This document shows positions 1 to 8,686 of a stretch of DNA of 64,000 nt, in pieces. The translations under genes were made by a program, and so were the position numbers. Position 1 is the stretch's first letter, and each line of letters begins with the position of its first letter. The DNA comes from Solirubrobacter ginsenosidimutans (GTDB lineage Bacteria > Actinomycetota > Thermoleophilia > Solirubrobacterales > Solirubrobacteraceae), in contig NZ_JAPDOD010000016.1 in the NCBI RefSeq assembly GCF_027587205.1, positions 111,701 through 175,700 on the forward strand, given 5' to 3'. The notes under the pieces were generated by a model, which was not told the origin of the DNA, ran no database searches, and worked only from the letters and a program-made list of their open reading frames with translations.

Positions 1-841
1 GGACCGCGATCGGCGTTGCCGCGTCGACGAACTCGGCCGGCGGCGCCGGGTTGCCCCAGCGGTTGACGGTCAGCGGCTCATCCGGCCAGACGCGCGGCTC
101 GTAGGCCCCCTCGTCCTCGATGCGCTGGATGCCCGCCGAGTACTCGACCACCGCGCCGTCGCCGTCGCGGAAGTAGCAGAAGTAGTTGTCGCCGATGCCG
201 TGGTGGCCGGGCCCCCAGAGGAACGTGCCGCCGTGCTGGAGCAGGTGGTCGCCGACCCGCGCGAACGTCGCGAACGCGTCGAGCTGCCACGCGTAGTGGT
301 GCAGCGCGTCGACGCCGGCGCCGATCACGCTCACGCCGTGGTGCTCGTCGCTCGCGCGCAGCCAGGAGACGGCGTCCTCGGCGCGGTCGGAGAGCCGCAG
401 GCCGAGCACGTCGATCAGGACGGCCTCGAGCTCGTCCTTGCACGTCGACTTGACGGTGACGTGCTCGAACTTCAGCGGCCGCGGGGCGACGCTGTCGTAG
501 TGGCGCGGCTGGTCGTGCGCCATGCCGTGGAAGACTTCGATCACGAAGCCGCCGGGCGCGAGGAAGCGGAACGCATCGGCGACGCCGGGCGAGCCGCGCT
601 CGATCACGTCCACCCGCACCTCGATCGCCGCGAAGGTCTGGCGGTCGACCTCGAACGCGATGTGGTCGAGCGCCGAGCGCGAGCCCGCGTGCAGCGAGAG
701 CTCGTGATGGCGGTCGTTGCAGGTGAGGTACGCCACGTCGCGTTCACGCGCGGAGACCCGCAGCCCGAGGATCCGCTCCGCGTACGCGACGCTCGCCTCG
801 AGATCGGCGACCTGCAGCCCGACGTGGCCGACGCGCAGCAT
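1..841 (-). CDS. Extradiol (type I) ring-cleavage dioxygenase, 3' part cut by window edge
   Basis: Two-domain vicinal-oxygen-chelate protein; 280 codons are visible and the C-terminus lies outside the window. It begins MLRVGHVGLQVADLEASVAY, a typical first VOC module. The second module has the likely metal triad: His127 (in KFEHVTV), His181/182 (in ALHHYAW) and Glu233 (in VVEYSAG), the H-H-E facial triad of catechol 2,3-dioxygenase/BphC-type enzymes that cleave catechols meta to the hydroxyls with Fe(II) or Mn(II). The ATG (839-841) overlaps the stop of the upstream FAH-family gene as TGATG, so the two are translationally coupled and probably act in one aromatic meta-cleavage pathway. The substrate cannot be told from sequence. 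Confidence 0.85.
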   Translation of the reverse strand, partial: MLRVGHVGLQVADLEASVAYAERILGLRVSARERDVAYLTCNDRHHELSLHAGSRSALDHIAFEVDRQTFAAIEVRVDVIERGSPGVADAFRFLAPGGFVIEVFHGMAHDQPRHYDSVAPRPLKFEHVTVKSTCKDELEAVLIDVLGLRLSDRAEDAVSWLRASDEHHGVSVIGAGVDALHHYAWQLDAFATFARVGDHLLQHGGTFLWGPGHHGIGDNYFCYFRDGDGAVVEYSAGIQRIEDEGAYEPRVWPDEPLTVNRWGNPAPPAEFVDAATPIAV

Positions 842-1665
842 CAGGACTCCACGGCGACGAGCGCCGCGACCCGGTTGGCCAGCACGCCCAGGCCTTCGAT
901 CTCGACCTCGACGACGTCGCCGTCTCCCAGCAGCACCTGCGGCGAGCGCGAGATGCCGACGCCCGCGGGCGTGCCCGTGGCGATGATGTCGCCGACCTCG
1001 AGCGTCATCAGGCGCGAGACGAACGCGATCGTCTCCGCGACGCCGAAGATCATCTGGCTCGTGTGACCGTCCTGGACCGTCTCGCCGTTGACCCGCGCGC
1101 GGATCGCGAGGTCCTGCAGGTCGCCGAGCTCGTCGAGCGTGACCAGCGCGGGCCCGCAGGGCGCGAAGGTGTCGATCGCCTTACCCGCCATCCACTGCGA
1201 GGTCGCGTGCTGGATGTCACGGGCGGTGACGTCGTTGAAGGCCATCGCCCCCGCGACGTGCTCGAGCGCGTCCTCGGCCGCGATGGCCTTGCCGCGCCTG
1301 CCGATCACGATCGCCAGCTCGGCCTCATAGTCGAACTGCGAGCCGACGCCGGGAAGCACGATCGGCGACGCCGGCCCGGTCAGCGAGTTGCGGAACTTCG
1401 CGAACAGCATCGGCGCCGCCGGCAGCGCGAGGCCGGACTCGGCCGCGTGGTCGCGGTAGTTGAGCCCGAGGCAGACGATCTTGTCGGGGTCGGTGATCGG
1501 CGCCCCGAGCTCCAGCTCGTCCAGCGCGCCGACCCGCTCCCCCGCCTCGATCGCGCCGGCCTCCAGCGCCGCACGCGTGGTGGCGAACCCGGTGTCGAAG
1601 ACGTCGCCGCCCAGCACGACGCCGGACCGGGCAAGGCCGTTCCTCTGGTACGTGACCAGTCGCAT
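841..1665 (-). CDS. Fumarylacetoacetate hydrolase (FAH) family protein
   Basis: A 274-residue protein of the FAH superfamily, which hydrolyses or decarboxylates beta-diketo acids such as those made by aromatic ring cleavage. Metal ligands of the family are visible: Glu114 and Glu116 in YEAELAIVIG and Asp145 in FNDVTARD; His73 in NYRDH and the late GDIIATGTPAGVG segment are also typical. The ATG is preceded by AGGAGAGAG, a good ribosome site. It is the first gene of a two-gene operon with the extradiol dioxygenase and is divergent from a LysR regulator, the usual arrangement of a regulated catabolic operon. Exact substrate is unknown; 2-hydroxyhepta-2,4-diene-1,7-dioate isomerase-like or acylpyruvase-like roles are both possible. 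Confidence 0.85.
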   Translation of the reverse strand: MRLVTYQRNGLARSGVVLGGDVFDTGFATTRAALEAGAIEAGERVGALDELELGAPITDPDKIVCLGLNYRDHAAESGLALPAAPMLFAKFRNSLTGPASPIVLPGVGSQFDYEAELAIVIGRRGKAIAAEDALEHVAGAMAFNDVTARDIQHATSQWMAGKAIDTFAPCGPALVTLDELGDLQDLAIRARVNGETVQDGHTSQMIFGVAETIAFVSRLMTLEVGDIIATGTPAGVGISRSPQVLLGDGDVVEVEIEGLGVLANRVAALVAVES

Positions 1666-1754
1666 CTCTCTCCTTCGTCAGAGCCGGCGAGGAAGGTGCC
1701 GGCGACAGGAGAGAGCTTCGTGCGCAACCGCACGAAAGTCCAAGACCTTTGCTA

Positions 1755-1775
1755 TCGCGATCAATACGATCGCGA
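1755..1775. promoter_or_regulatory. 8-bp inverted repeat, candidate LysR operator
   Basis: TCGCGATC at 1755-1762 and GATCGCGA at 1768-1775 form a perfect inverted repeat with spacer AATAC, ending two bases before the LysR start codon in the 111-bp divergent region. LysR-type proteins usually bind such dyads between their own gene and the target operon. The binding role is inferred from symmetry and position only. Confidence 0.5.
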
Positions 1776-1776
1776 C

Positions 1777-2682
1777 ATGGATGCTGAGCCGACCGGCCAG
1801 CTCGATCTCGACCTCCGCAAGCTGCGCTACTTCGTCGCCGTCGCGGAAGAGCTGCACTTCGGCCGTGCCGCCGAGCGGCTCTACCTCGCCCAGCCGGTGC
1901 TCAGCCGGCAGATCCAGAAGCTCGAGCAGGAGCTGGGCGTGACGCTGTTCGAGCGCACCAGCCGCAACGTCGCCCTGACCAGCGCGGGCCGCCAACTGGT
2001 CGACGAGGCGCGCCCGCTGCTGGCTGCCGGCGACGCCGCCCGACGGCGCGTCCGCCAGGCCGCGGAGGCGCGGCCGACGCTGACCGTCGGCTTCTTCACC
2101 GGCGACACGACCGTCACCCGCGCGATCCGCCTCTTCCGCGACCGCCGCCCCGACGTGACGACCCAGGTGCGCCGGATCTACTGGTCGGACCAGGCGCAGG
2201 TGCTGCTCGACGGCGCCGCCGACGTCGCCTTCGTCCACCTGCCGATCGACGAGCGCGGGCTCGAGCTCGTCCCGCTCTACGCCGAGGAGCGCGTCGCGCT
2301 GCTGGCCGCCGATCACCCGCTCGCCGGGCAGGCGTCGATCAGCATCACGCAGCTGGCCGAGGATCCGGTGGTGCTGCACCGCGACGCGAGCGACGCCTGG
2401 GAGGCGTTCCACAACCAGAACCCGCGCCCGGACGGTCACGTCGCGCCGGCGGGGCCGACGGTGAGCAACCTCGAGGAGAAGCTCGAGGTGATCGCGTCGG
2501 GCGCGGCGATCAGCTTCGTCCCGCTGTCGGTCGCCGGCGCCGCGCACCACCAGCCGGGCGTGGCGTTCGTGCCGGTGGCCGACATCCCGCCAACGCAGGT
2601 CTGCCTGGCCTACAACAGCGCGCGGCACACGCCGCTGATCGCCGGCTTCGCCGAAGCCGCGCGAGAAGCGGCGACGAGCTAG
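1777..2682 (+). CDS. LysR-family transcriptional regulator
   Basis: A 301-residue protein with the LysR winged helix-turn-helix at about residues 14-73 (LRKLRYFVAVAEELHFGRAA, then QPVLSRQIQKLEQELG) followed by a type 2 periplasmic-binding-like effector domain starting near LTVGFFTG. The length is normal for the family. The ATG at 1777 was chosen because it sits just before the conserved N-terminus; the open frame extends much further upstream but only over the divergent FAH gene. It most likely activates the divergent FAH-dioxygenase operon in response to a pathway intermediate. Its stop overlaps that of the convergent HxlR gene by four bases. Confidence 0.9.
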   Translation: MDAEPTGQLDLDLRKLRYFVAVAEELHFGRAAERLYLAQPVLSRQIQKLEQELGVTLFERTSRNVALTSAGRQLVDEARPLLAAGDAARRRVRQAAEARPTLTVGFFTGDTTVTRAIRLFRDRRPDVTTQVRRIYWSDQAQVLLDGAADVAFVHLPIDERGLELVPLYAEERVALLAADHPLAGQASISITQLAEDPVVLHRDASDAWEAFHNQNPRPDGHVAPAGPTVSNLEEKLEVIASGAAISFVPLSVAGAAHHQPGVAFVPVADIPPTQVCLAYNSARHTPLIAGFAEAAREAATS

Positions 2683-3158
2683 GCGGCCGCGCGGACGCGC
2701 ATGCCCGGGCCCGGCCGGCGCTCGAGCTCCGCGAGCGGCACCTCGTGCCCGTGCTCGCACATCAGCTTCACGCCCACCGATCCGCCGCAGTCCTTGTGCG
2801 TGATCAGCAGCGACGGACCCTCGGGGCCGGCGAGGTACTTGTCACCCCATTGCCGCAGCGCGGAGAGCACCGGGTAGAGGTCGGCGCCCTTCTCGGTCAG
2901 GTGGTACTCGAAGCGCTTGCGCTGCCCCGGCTCCTGGTAGTCGCGGCGCTCGAGCACGCCGTGCTCGACGAGGTGGTCGAGGCGGGCGCTGAGCACCGAC
3001 TTGGACACGCCCATGTGCGCCTGCATGTCGCTGAAGCGGTGGACGCCCCACACGACCTCGCGCAGGATCAGCACAACCCACGGCTGACCCACGAGCTCGA
3101 CGGTGCGCCCGAGTGAACAGTTGGAGTTGTCGACGTCCAGGTATTCCATACGACTCAT
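2679..3158 (-). CDS. HxlR-family winged-helix regulator
   Basis: A 159-residue protein with the HxlR signature: a Cys near the N-terminus (NSNCSLGRTVELVG), then a winged helix (LREVVWGVHRFSDMQ, VLSARLDHLVEHGVLER, RFEYHLTEKGADLYPVL). HxlR proteins are dimeric repressors or activators, some sensing aldehydes or redox changes through that Cys. The C-terminal extension contains Cys143 and Cys154-type residues in KDCGGS and LMCEHGH, which look like a small metal-binding knuckle. A second in-frame ATG three codons in is an equal start candidate. The gene is divergent from the MFS exporter, so regulation of that exporter is the simplest inference. Confidence 0.85.
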   Translation of the reverse strand: MSRMEYLDVDNSNCSLGRTVELVGQPWVVLILREVVWGVHRFSDMQAHMGVSKSVLSARLDHLVEHGVLERRDYQEPGQRKRFEYHLTEKGADLYPVLSALRQWGDKYLAGPEGPSLLITHKDCGGSVGVKLMCEHGHEVPLAELERRPGPGMRVRAAA

Positions 3159-3169
3159 GATAGCTGGGT

Positions 3170-3197
3170 TTGACAGAAGAACCTAGCCTGCTAGTCT
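3170..3197 (+). promoter_or_regulatory. Consensus -35/-10 promoter of the MFS gene
   Basis: TTGACA at 3170-3175 matches the -35 consensus exactly; 16 bases later TAGTCT (3192-3197) serves as -10. The ATG follows eight bases after the -10, so the transcript would start at or within a few bases of the start codon, that is leaderless or nearly so. This also argues against using the TTG at 3170 as a start codon. Confidence 0.55.
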
Positions 3198-3205
3198 GCT
3201 TCGAC

Positions 3206-4447
3206 ATGCTGAGTACGCAAATCGAACCTAGGACCGAACGCCGCACGTTGACGCCTCGCGTCGCTTACGCCCACGTCGCGGCCGTGATCGGCCTCGCGCT
3301 GTTCGCGTCCGGCACTCCTTCTCCCCTCTACGGCACCTACCGGGAGCTCTTCGGGTTCTCGCCGGTCGTGCTGACGCTGATCTACGCGACGTACGCCTTC
3401 GGCGTCCTCGCCGCGCTGCTGCTCGCCGGCCGGATCTCCGACGAGATCGGCCGCCGTCCGGTCCTGCTCGCCGCCCTCGCCACGCTGATGGCGACGTCGG
3501 TGCTGTTCATGCTCGCCGACTCGACCGTGTGGCTGTTCATCGCCCGCGGGATCCAGGGACTCGCCACCGGCCTCGCCCTCGGCGCCGCCAGCGCGTCGCT
3601 GCTCGACCTGCACCCCAAGCGCAACCCGGCCGCCGTCGGCCTGACCAACGGCGTCGTCAGCGCGGGTGGCATGGGCCTCGGCATCCTCATCTCCGCCTTC
3701 CTGGTCCAGCTCGCGCCCGCCCCGCGCGTCCTGCCCTACGTCGTCCTCTTCGTCCTGTTCGCGATCGCCTTCGTGGGCGCGCTCTTCATGCCCGAGCCGG
3801 TCGAGGCGCAGGGCCGCCCGCGGCTGACCCCGCAGCGGCCGAGCATTCCCCCGGTCGTCCGCCGGTCCTTCTTCCTCGCCGCGCTCGCCGTGATCTCCAG
3901 CTGGTCGATCGGCGGCCTGTTCATCTCGCTCGGCCCGGCCCTCGCGGCCCAGCTCCTGCACACCGACAACCACCTCGTCACCGGCCTCGGCGTCTTCGCC
4001 CTGGCGGGCTCGGGCGCCCTCGCCCAGGTCGTCTTCGGCCGCAGCGCGCCCTGGATGGGCACGGCGCTCGGCTCGCTCGCCCTCGCGGCGGGCATGCTCG
4101 CGATCGTCCTCGCGGCCTCGACCGAGACGACCGCCCTGTTCTGGATCGGCGCCGTCGTCGGTGGCGCCGGGTTCGGCGTCGCCTTCCTCGGCGGCCTGCG
4201 CGCGCTGTCGAGCGCGATCCCGCCGCAGCACCGCGCCGAGGTCATGTCGGCCTTCTACATCGTCGCCTACCTGGCGATCTCGGTCCCCGCGATCATCGCG
4301 GGCGTGCTGGTCACGCCGCTCGGGCTGGAGTCGACGTTCGAGATCTTCGGGTCCGCGATCGCCGCGCTCGCCGTCGGCGTCGCGTTCGAGGCCTACCGCA
4401 CGCGGCCGGCGGCGGTTGCGCGCCGGGTCGCCATCGAGCTCGCCTGA
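3206..4447 (+). CDS. Major facilitator superfamily transporter
   Basis: A 413-residue integral membrane protein with about twelve hydrophobic segments. The MFS motif A between helices 2 and 3 is recognisable as GRISDEIGRRPVLL, and the arrangement resembles drug/proton antiporters of the 12-helix class. It probably exports a small toxic compound. The ATG at 3206 is preferred over an upstream TTG because that TTG is part of a consensus -35 box. The 3' end overlaps the convergent acyltransferase gene by 55 bases. The divergent HxlR gene is the likely regulator. The substrate cannot be inferred. Confidence 0.85.
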   Translation: MLSTQIEPRTERRTLTPRVAYAHVAAVIGLALFASGTPSPLYGTYRELFGFSPVVLTLIYATYAFGVLAALLLAGRISDEIGRRPVLLAALATLMATSVLFMLADSTVWLFIARGIQGLATGLALGAASASLLDLHPKRNPAAVGLTNGVVSAGGMGLGILISAFLVQLAPAPRVLPYVVLFVLFAIAFVGALFMPEPVEAQGRPRLTPQRPSIPPVVRRSFFLAALAVISSWSIGGLFISLGPALAAQLLHTDNHLVTGLGVFALAGSGALAQVVFGRSAPWMGTALGSLALAAGMLAIVLAASTETTALFWIGAVVGGAGFGVAFLGGLRALSSAIPPQHRAEVMSAFYIVAYLAISVPAIIAGVLVTPLGLESTFEIFGSAIAALAVGVAFEAYRTRPAAVARRVAIELA

Positions 4448-5418
4448 GCCTGGGCCGCTCGCTGCTCGCCGACCCACGCGTCGAGCGTCTCCCACCAGGC
4501 GAACAGCCAACTGATGCGGTCCTCCGTGCCGGCCGGGATCTCCCCGGCCGGCACGTGCCACAGCTGGACCAGGATCGGCGTGCGCTCCGGCAGCTCGCGC
4601 CACACCTGGCCGAAACCGTCGGGGAAGCCATGGTGGGCGAAGAAGACGACGTCGGCGTCGGGCGCGCTCTCCAGCGCCGCGAGCGCTCCTCCCGGGCGCG
4701 GCGCGGAGAGGTTCGTCATCCGCTCCGCCTGCTCGGCCTGCTCGGTGTGACCGCGGTGCAGCAGGCGCTCGATGCTCCGCTTGCGCCGCTCGGTGGTGAA
4801 GTTGCCGCCCTCGGGGAAGATCAGCACCGCGTCCGTGGGCCCGAGATCGCGGCTCATCGCGGCGATCTCGACCTCGATGTCACCGCCACGCGGGTCGATG
4901 AAGCGGTTCGGCAGCCGGTTGCCGAGCATGCCGATCAGCGGGTCCAGCGCGAGCGCCTGGTGCATCACGATCCGCGGGTTGCGCTTGTGGCGCCGCAGCA
5001 GCATGTCGAGCACGAGCAGCGAGTCGCCCTCGCCGGAATGGACGCTGAGCGCCAGCACCGGCGTCTGCCGTGCGGCGAGGACCGCCTCGGCGGCGGCGGA
5101 GTCGCGGATCTCCACCCGCACGCGGGCGATCCGGAGCGCGGCCCGCGAGATCGTCCCGACGAACCAGCGCATCACGCCGTAGTGGGTGTGGGTGCCGCTG
5201 CGCGCGAGCAGGAGCATCGCGCCGACACTGGCGATGTGGGTGGTCGCCCAGGTCAGGATCAGCGCCAGCAGCCGCACCGGCCGGCGCCCGCCGAAGAGCA
5301 GCGACAGCAACGCCGATGCGACGGCCAGCGCCGGCGCGAAGACGATCAGCCCGAACTCGACGGCGAGGATCAACGGGGCGAAGACGCCGTGGCGGATCAG
5401 CGGCGACGGGAGCTTCAC
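4393..5418 (-). CDS. Lysophospholipid acyltransferase (PlsC-like)
   Basis: A 341-residue membrane-associated protein starting with GTG. Hydrophobic segments lie at about residues 12-45 and 50-72. The acyltransferase HX4D motif is His127-Asp132 in VHSGEGDS, and the third motif is FPEGG at 201-205; these are the catalytic and phosphate-binding elements of glycerophosphate acyltransferases. Such enzymes transfer an acyl chain to a lysophospholipid or lysophosphatidate. The GTG overlaps the patatin stop as GTGA, so translation is coupled to a phospholipase, suggesting a deacylation-reacylation pair. The tail of the gene overlaps the convergent MFS gene by 55 bases. Confidence 0.8.
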   Translation of the reverse strand: MKLPSPLIRHGVFAPLILAVEFGLIVFAPALAVASALLSLLFGGRRPVRLLALILTWATTHIASVGAMLLLARSGTHTHYGVMRWFVGTISRAALRIARVRVEIRDSAAAEAVLAARQTPVLALSVHSGEGDSLLVLDMLLRRHKRNPRIVMHQALALDPLIGMLGNRLPNRFIDPRGGDIEVEIAAMSRDLGPTDAVLIFPEGGNFTTERRKRSIERLLHRGHTEQAEQAERMTNLSAPRPGGALAALESAPDADVVFFAHHGFPDGFGQVWRELPERTPILVQLWHVPAGEIPAGTEDRISWLFAWWETLDAWVGEQRAAQAQASSMATRRATAAGRVR

Positions 5419-6242
5419 AGCCCGCGCTCGTCGAGGTAGGCGAGCGAGGCCACGTGGGCCTTCTCGATGCTCTCGCCCACACCCGCGCTGACCCTGTAGC
5501 GCAGCGCCGAGAGGTCGTTGTACTTCGGCGGCTCGGGCTGGCCGGTCGGCAGGATGTGGATCTCGACCCCCGCGGGCAGCGACGCGAGGTCCCCGAGATA
5601 GCGGTGGCGGCGGGCGATCTCGAACGCCACGAGCCCGACCTCCCACGGCCAGCGGGGCGGCTCCAGCGGCCGGTCCAGGCGTCCGACGTGCATCACGAAG
5701 ATCCGCGTGGCGCCGAGCTCGACCGCCCGGTCGACCGGGATCGAGTTCACGATCCCGCCGTCGATGTAGTGCTCGCCGCCGATCTCGACCGGCGGCAGGA
5801 TGCCCGGCACGGCGGCCGAGGCGAGGATCGCGTCGACGACGTCGCCGGCGGCGAACCAGTGCTCGGCGGCGCGTTCGATGCTGGCGGCGACGCATTGGAA
5901 GCGCACGGGCAGGTCCTCGATCAGCGCGATCGGGAGCGCCTCGGTGAGGGCGGCGCGCAGCGCCTCGTTGCCGTGCAGGTGGGTCTTCGTGCGCGCGAGC
6001 GTCGCGATCCGGTTGATGATCGAGCCGGCGAAGACGTCCGAGCGCTCGATGTCCGACCACGTGTCCTGCAGGCGCTGGACCATCGCCACGGTCGGGTCAC
6101 TGGCGATGGCCGCACCGTTGATCGCGCCGACCGAGGTGCCGACGACGAGGTCGGGAGTGAGCCCGCGCTCGATCAGCGCGCGCAGCATCCCGACCTCGCT
6201 CGCACCGAGTTGGCCACCGCCGCCGAGCACGTACGCATCCAT
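5415..6242 (-). CDS. Patatin-like phospholipase
   Basis: A 275-residue serine hydrolase of the patatin family. The oxyanion-hole loop GGGGQLGASE opens the protein, the nucleophile elbow is GTSVG (Ser37), and the catalytic aspartate is Asp161 in DGG, giving the Ser-Asp dyad. There is no signal peptide, so it acts at the inner face of the membrane or in the cytosol, releasing fatty acids from glycerolipids. It is the first gene of a pair with the downstream acyltransferase, joined by a GTGA overlap. Specificity (phospholipase A, lysophospholipase or lipid-droplet lipase) cannot be decided. Confidence 0.9.
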   Translation of the reverse strand: MDAYVLGGGGQLGASEVGMLRALIERGLTPDLVVGTSVGAINGAAIASDPTVAMVQRLQDTWSDIERSDVFAGSIINRIATLARTKTHLHGNEALRAALTEALPIALIEDLPVRFQCVAASIERAAEHWFAAGDVVDAILASAAVPGILPPVEIGGEHYIDGGIVNSIPVDRAVELGATRIFVMHVGRLDRPLEPPRWPWEVGLVAFEIARRHRYLGDLASLPAGVEIHILPTGQPEPPKYNDLSALRYRVSAGVGESIEKAHVASLAYLDERGL

Positions 6243-6256
6243 GCGCGGAACCTAGC

Positions 6257-7378
6257 TCAGCAGTCGCGGGTGCCGCCGCCGGGCGGCAGGCACAGGAAGT
6301 CCACGTCGGGCTCGCCGGCCTTGCTGAAGCGGAACCGGACCAGCCGGCCGATGCGGCTCGCGCTCGTCACCCGCACCTCGAGCCGCGCGCCGCGCCGCAG
6401 CACCCGCGAGCCCAGCGCGGCGTGCAGGTTCTCGCTCGAACGGCGCACCGTGCGCTTGAACGTCTTCGACGGGCATCCACCGCCCGTGCAGCGCACCTCG
6501 ATCGTCGCGCCCTTGAGGAACTTCTTGGCCACCAGGCGGACGTTGCGCGTCCCCGAGCCCGCTCTGTCCCAGGCCACGGGGATCGAGCCGAGCAGCGGCG
6601 GGAACGGCTCGACCTTCGTGTCGCAGTTCTCGTCGACGTCGTTGCCGCGGATCTCGCGCGCCCCCGGCCGGATCGCCGGGTCGCTGTCGTCGCAGTCCTG
6701 CGGCCGGGGCACGCCGTCGCCGTCGCGATCGAGGTTCGTCGCGTCGGCGCCGTCGCAGTTCTCGTCGACGCCGTTGTCCGGGATGTCCGTGGCGCCGGGG
6801 CGGATCGCCGGGTTGGCGTCGTTGCAGTCGGCCGGGCGGCGGACGCCGTCGAGGTCGGCGTCGCCCTCGATGTGCTCGCACGAGGTGCGAAGGTCGCCGT
6901 CGTCGGAGATCGCCGTGTCGTCGCCGTCGCCGCAGTCGACGGACTCGGAGCGGCCGTCGCGGGCGACGATGTTGTCGTCCCCGCCGCCGCCGTTGAAGAT
7001 GTCGAACCCGCCGCCGCCGAACAGGCCGTCCTTGCCGTCGCCGCCGTTGAGGATCACCGGCATCGACAGCGCTGGGGAGATCGCGGCGACGTCGTCGCCG
7101 CCCGCGAGGTTCAGGATCACCGCGGTGACGCCGCCCTTCGGGCAGACCACGCTCTGGCCGCCGGGCGCGAGCGTGCACGTGCCGTCGGGGGCGCCGAGCG
7201 AAGTGCCGCCGAAGCGCGTGAAGCGCACGGTGCCCGCGGTCTCGAACGCCGCGATCTCGTCCTGGCCGTCCTCACCGGTGTAGACGATGGTCCCGTTGGT
7301 GACCGCGAACGTCCCGGCCAGCGCGTGCGCCGGTGCCAGGGCCAGCAGGGCGGTGGCGATCAGCAGCGCCCTCAGCAC
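6257..7378 (-). CDS. Secreted protein with RTX-like repeats and two MopE-type metal-binding motifs
   Basis: A 373-residue exported protein (signal peptide about 1-21, cut after ALA). Glycine/aspartate-rich calcium-type repeats such as [15 protein letters not shown] and GGGGDDNI occupy residues 92-137. Two copies of the motif D-C-[ND]-D-x2-PAIRPGA-x2-I-x-(D/G)-N-x-VDENCD follow at about 184-210 and 229-253, each with paired cysteines and many acidic residues, as in MopE-like putative metal-binding proteins. A C-terminal beta-rich domain with Cys pairs ends the chain. The start is GTG at 7378, seven bases inside the end of the upstream paralogue, so the pair is one operon. Role unknown; calcium-dependent surface protein is the best guess. 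Confidence 0.75.
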   Translation of the reverse strand: MLRALLIATALLALAPAHALAGTFAVTNGTIVYTGEDGQDEIAAFETAGTVRFTRFGGTSLGAPDGTCTLAPGGQSVVCPKGGVTAVILNLAGGDDVAAISPALSMPVILNGGDGKDGLFGGGGFDIFNGGGGDDNIVARDGRSESVDCGDGDDTAISDDGDLRTSCEHIEGDADLDGVRRPADCNDANPAIRPGATDIPDNGVDENCDGADATNLDRDGDGVPRPQDCDDSDPAIRPGAREIRGNDVDENCDTKVEPFPPLLGSIPVAWDRAGSGTRNVRLVAKKFLKGATIEVRCTGGGCPSKTFKRTVRRSSENLHAALGSRVLRRGARLEVRVTSASRIGRLVRFRFSKAGEPDVDFLCLPPGGGTRDC

Positions 7379-8559
7379 GCCGAGCCCTTCGTCTCACCCG
7401 GCGCGCGGCATTCGATCCGCGGGTCGGGCAGTGAGCCGTTGACCGTGGTGTACGTGTAGATCCGCCCGATCGTCTCCGGTGCGGTGATCGTCAGCGTGAG
7501 CCGCGTGCCGGCGCGCAGGCGGGCGCGCCGGAACAGCTTGGAGAACGAGACGGGTGCGAGGTCGCGTGCGACGGTGCTGCGCTTGGTGGCCTTGAACGGG
7601 CACGAGCTGCCGCGGCAGCTCAGCGTGACCTTCGCCCCCTTGGGCGCGAGCCGGACGACCAGCGAGCGCAACAGGGTGCGGGACCCGTCGAGCGCCCACT
7701 GGTTGGTCACCGCGGCCGCGACCGCGACCCACGGCGAGACGCGGCGATCGCAGTTCTCGTCGACGAGGTTGCCCCGGACCTCGAGCGCGCCCGGGCGGAT
7801 CGCGGGGTTGCCGTCGTCGCAGTCGACCGGGACGGGGAAGCCGTCGCCGTCGGCGTCGCGGTTCACATCGTCGCGGCCGTTGCAGTCCTCGTCGACGCCG
7901 TTGCCGAAGATCTCCGCGGCGCCCGGATGGATCGCCGCGTTGGCGTCGTTGCAGTCGACGGCGGCCGCGAAGCCGTCGCTGTCGGCGTCGGGACCGCGCT
8001 CGCAGTCGGCGATGATGTCCGTGAAGTCGTTCTCGGCGGTGTCCCTGTCGCCGGCGCCGCAGGCGATCCGCTCGGGGTTGCCGTCGCGCGCCTTGATGGT
8101 GTCGTCGCCCGCCTCGCCGAAGTAGTCGTCGACCTCGGCGCCGCCGTCGAGCGTGTCGTTGCCCTCGCCGCCGGCGAGCACGTCGCCCGCGCTTCCGGTG
8201 GTGATCGTGTCGTCGCCCAACCCGCCGGCGACGCTCTCGGGCACGGTCACGGCGATCGACGAGAACGTGTCCTTGCCGTCGCCGAGGTCGACGGCGATCA
8301 TCGCCGCGCGCGAGCACGTGACCGCTCCGCCGCCGGCCGCGGCGCAGGCGCCGCCCGGGATCAGGCCGCCGCCGGCGCGCTCGACGAACAGCGAGTTCGA
8401 GCTCTGCGTGACCTGGATCACGTCATCGGCGGTGTCGCCGACGACGTTGAGGATCCCGATCGTGGTGTCGAGCTCGACCGTAGCGTCCGCGGAGGCGAGA
8501 GCGGGCGCCGCGAACAGGGCGGCCAGCGCGAGCACGAGACAGCAGAGCGCTCGGTCCAT
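7372..8559 (-). CDS. Paralogous secreted RTX-like/MopE-motif protein
   Basis: A 395-residue paralogue of the next gene with the same order of parts: signal peptide (about 1-23, ALAS), a beta region, RTX-like repeats ([33 protein letters not shown]) at about 112-156, and two MopE-type motifs at 202-228 and 246-271 ([26 protein letters not shown]). The C-terminal domain shares the [17 protein letters not shown] ending. The ATG at 8559 was chosen for its upstream GGAGAGGA and because it directly precedes a signal peptide; the open frame runs 34 codons further. Probably a local duplication; both likely bind Ca2+ outside the cell. Confidence 0.75.
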   Translation of the reverse strand: MDRALCCLVLALAALFAAPALASADATVELDTTIGILNVVGDTADDVIQVTQSSNSLFVERAGGGLIPGGACAAAGGGAVTCSRAAMIAVDLGDGKDTFSSIAVTVPESVAGGLGDDTITTGSAGDVLAGGEGNDTLDGGAEVDDYFGEAGDDTIKARDGNPERIACGAGDRDTAENDFTDIIADCERGPDADSDGFAAAVDCNDANAAIHPGAAEIFGNGVDEDCNGRDDVNRDADGDGFPVPVDCDDGNPAIRPGALEVRGNLVDENCDRRVSPWVAVAAAVTNQWALDGSRTLLRSLVVRLAPKGAKVTLSCRGSSCPFKATKRSTVARDLAPVSFSKLFRRARLRAGTRLTLTITAPETIGRIYTYTTVNGSLPDPRIECRAPGETKGSAC

Positions 8560-8686
8560 CAGGGCGATCCTCTCCGATCCCCCCTCCCCGATGCAACCCC
8601 CCGGCCATCCCCCGGCCCGGAATCCCCGTGTGGTCGCCGCGTCCTTGAGAGGCATCACCACTCATTCGCCTCAGGAGGCATTTCAG

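Noticed and set aside
3170..3205. TTG start for the MFS gene 12 codons upstream
   Set aside because: The TTG is the first three bases of a perfect -35 box, and the added residues are not typical of an MFS N-terminus.
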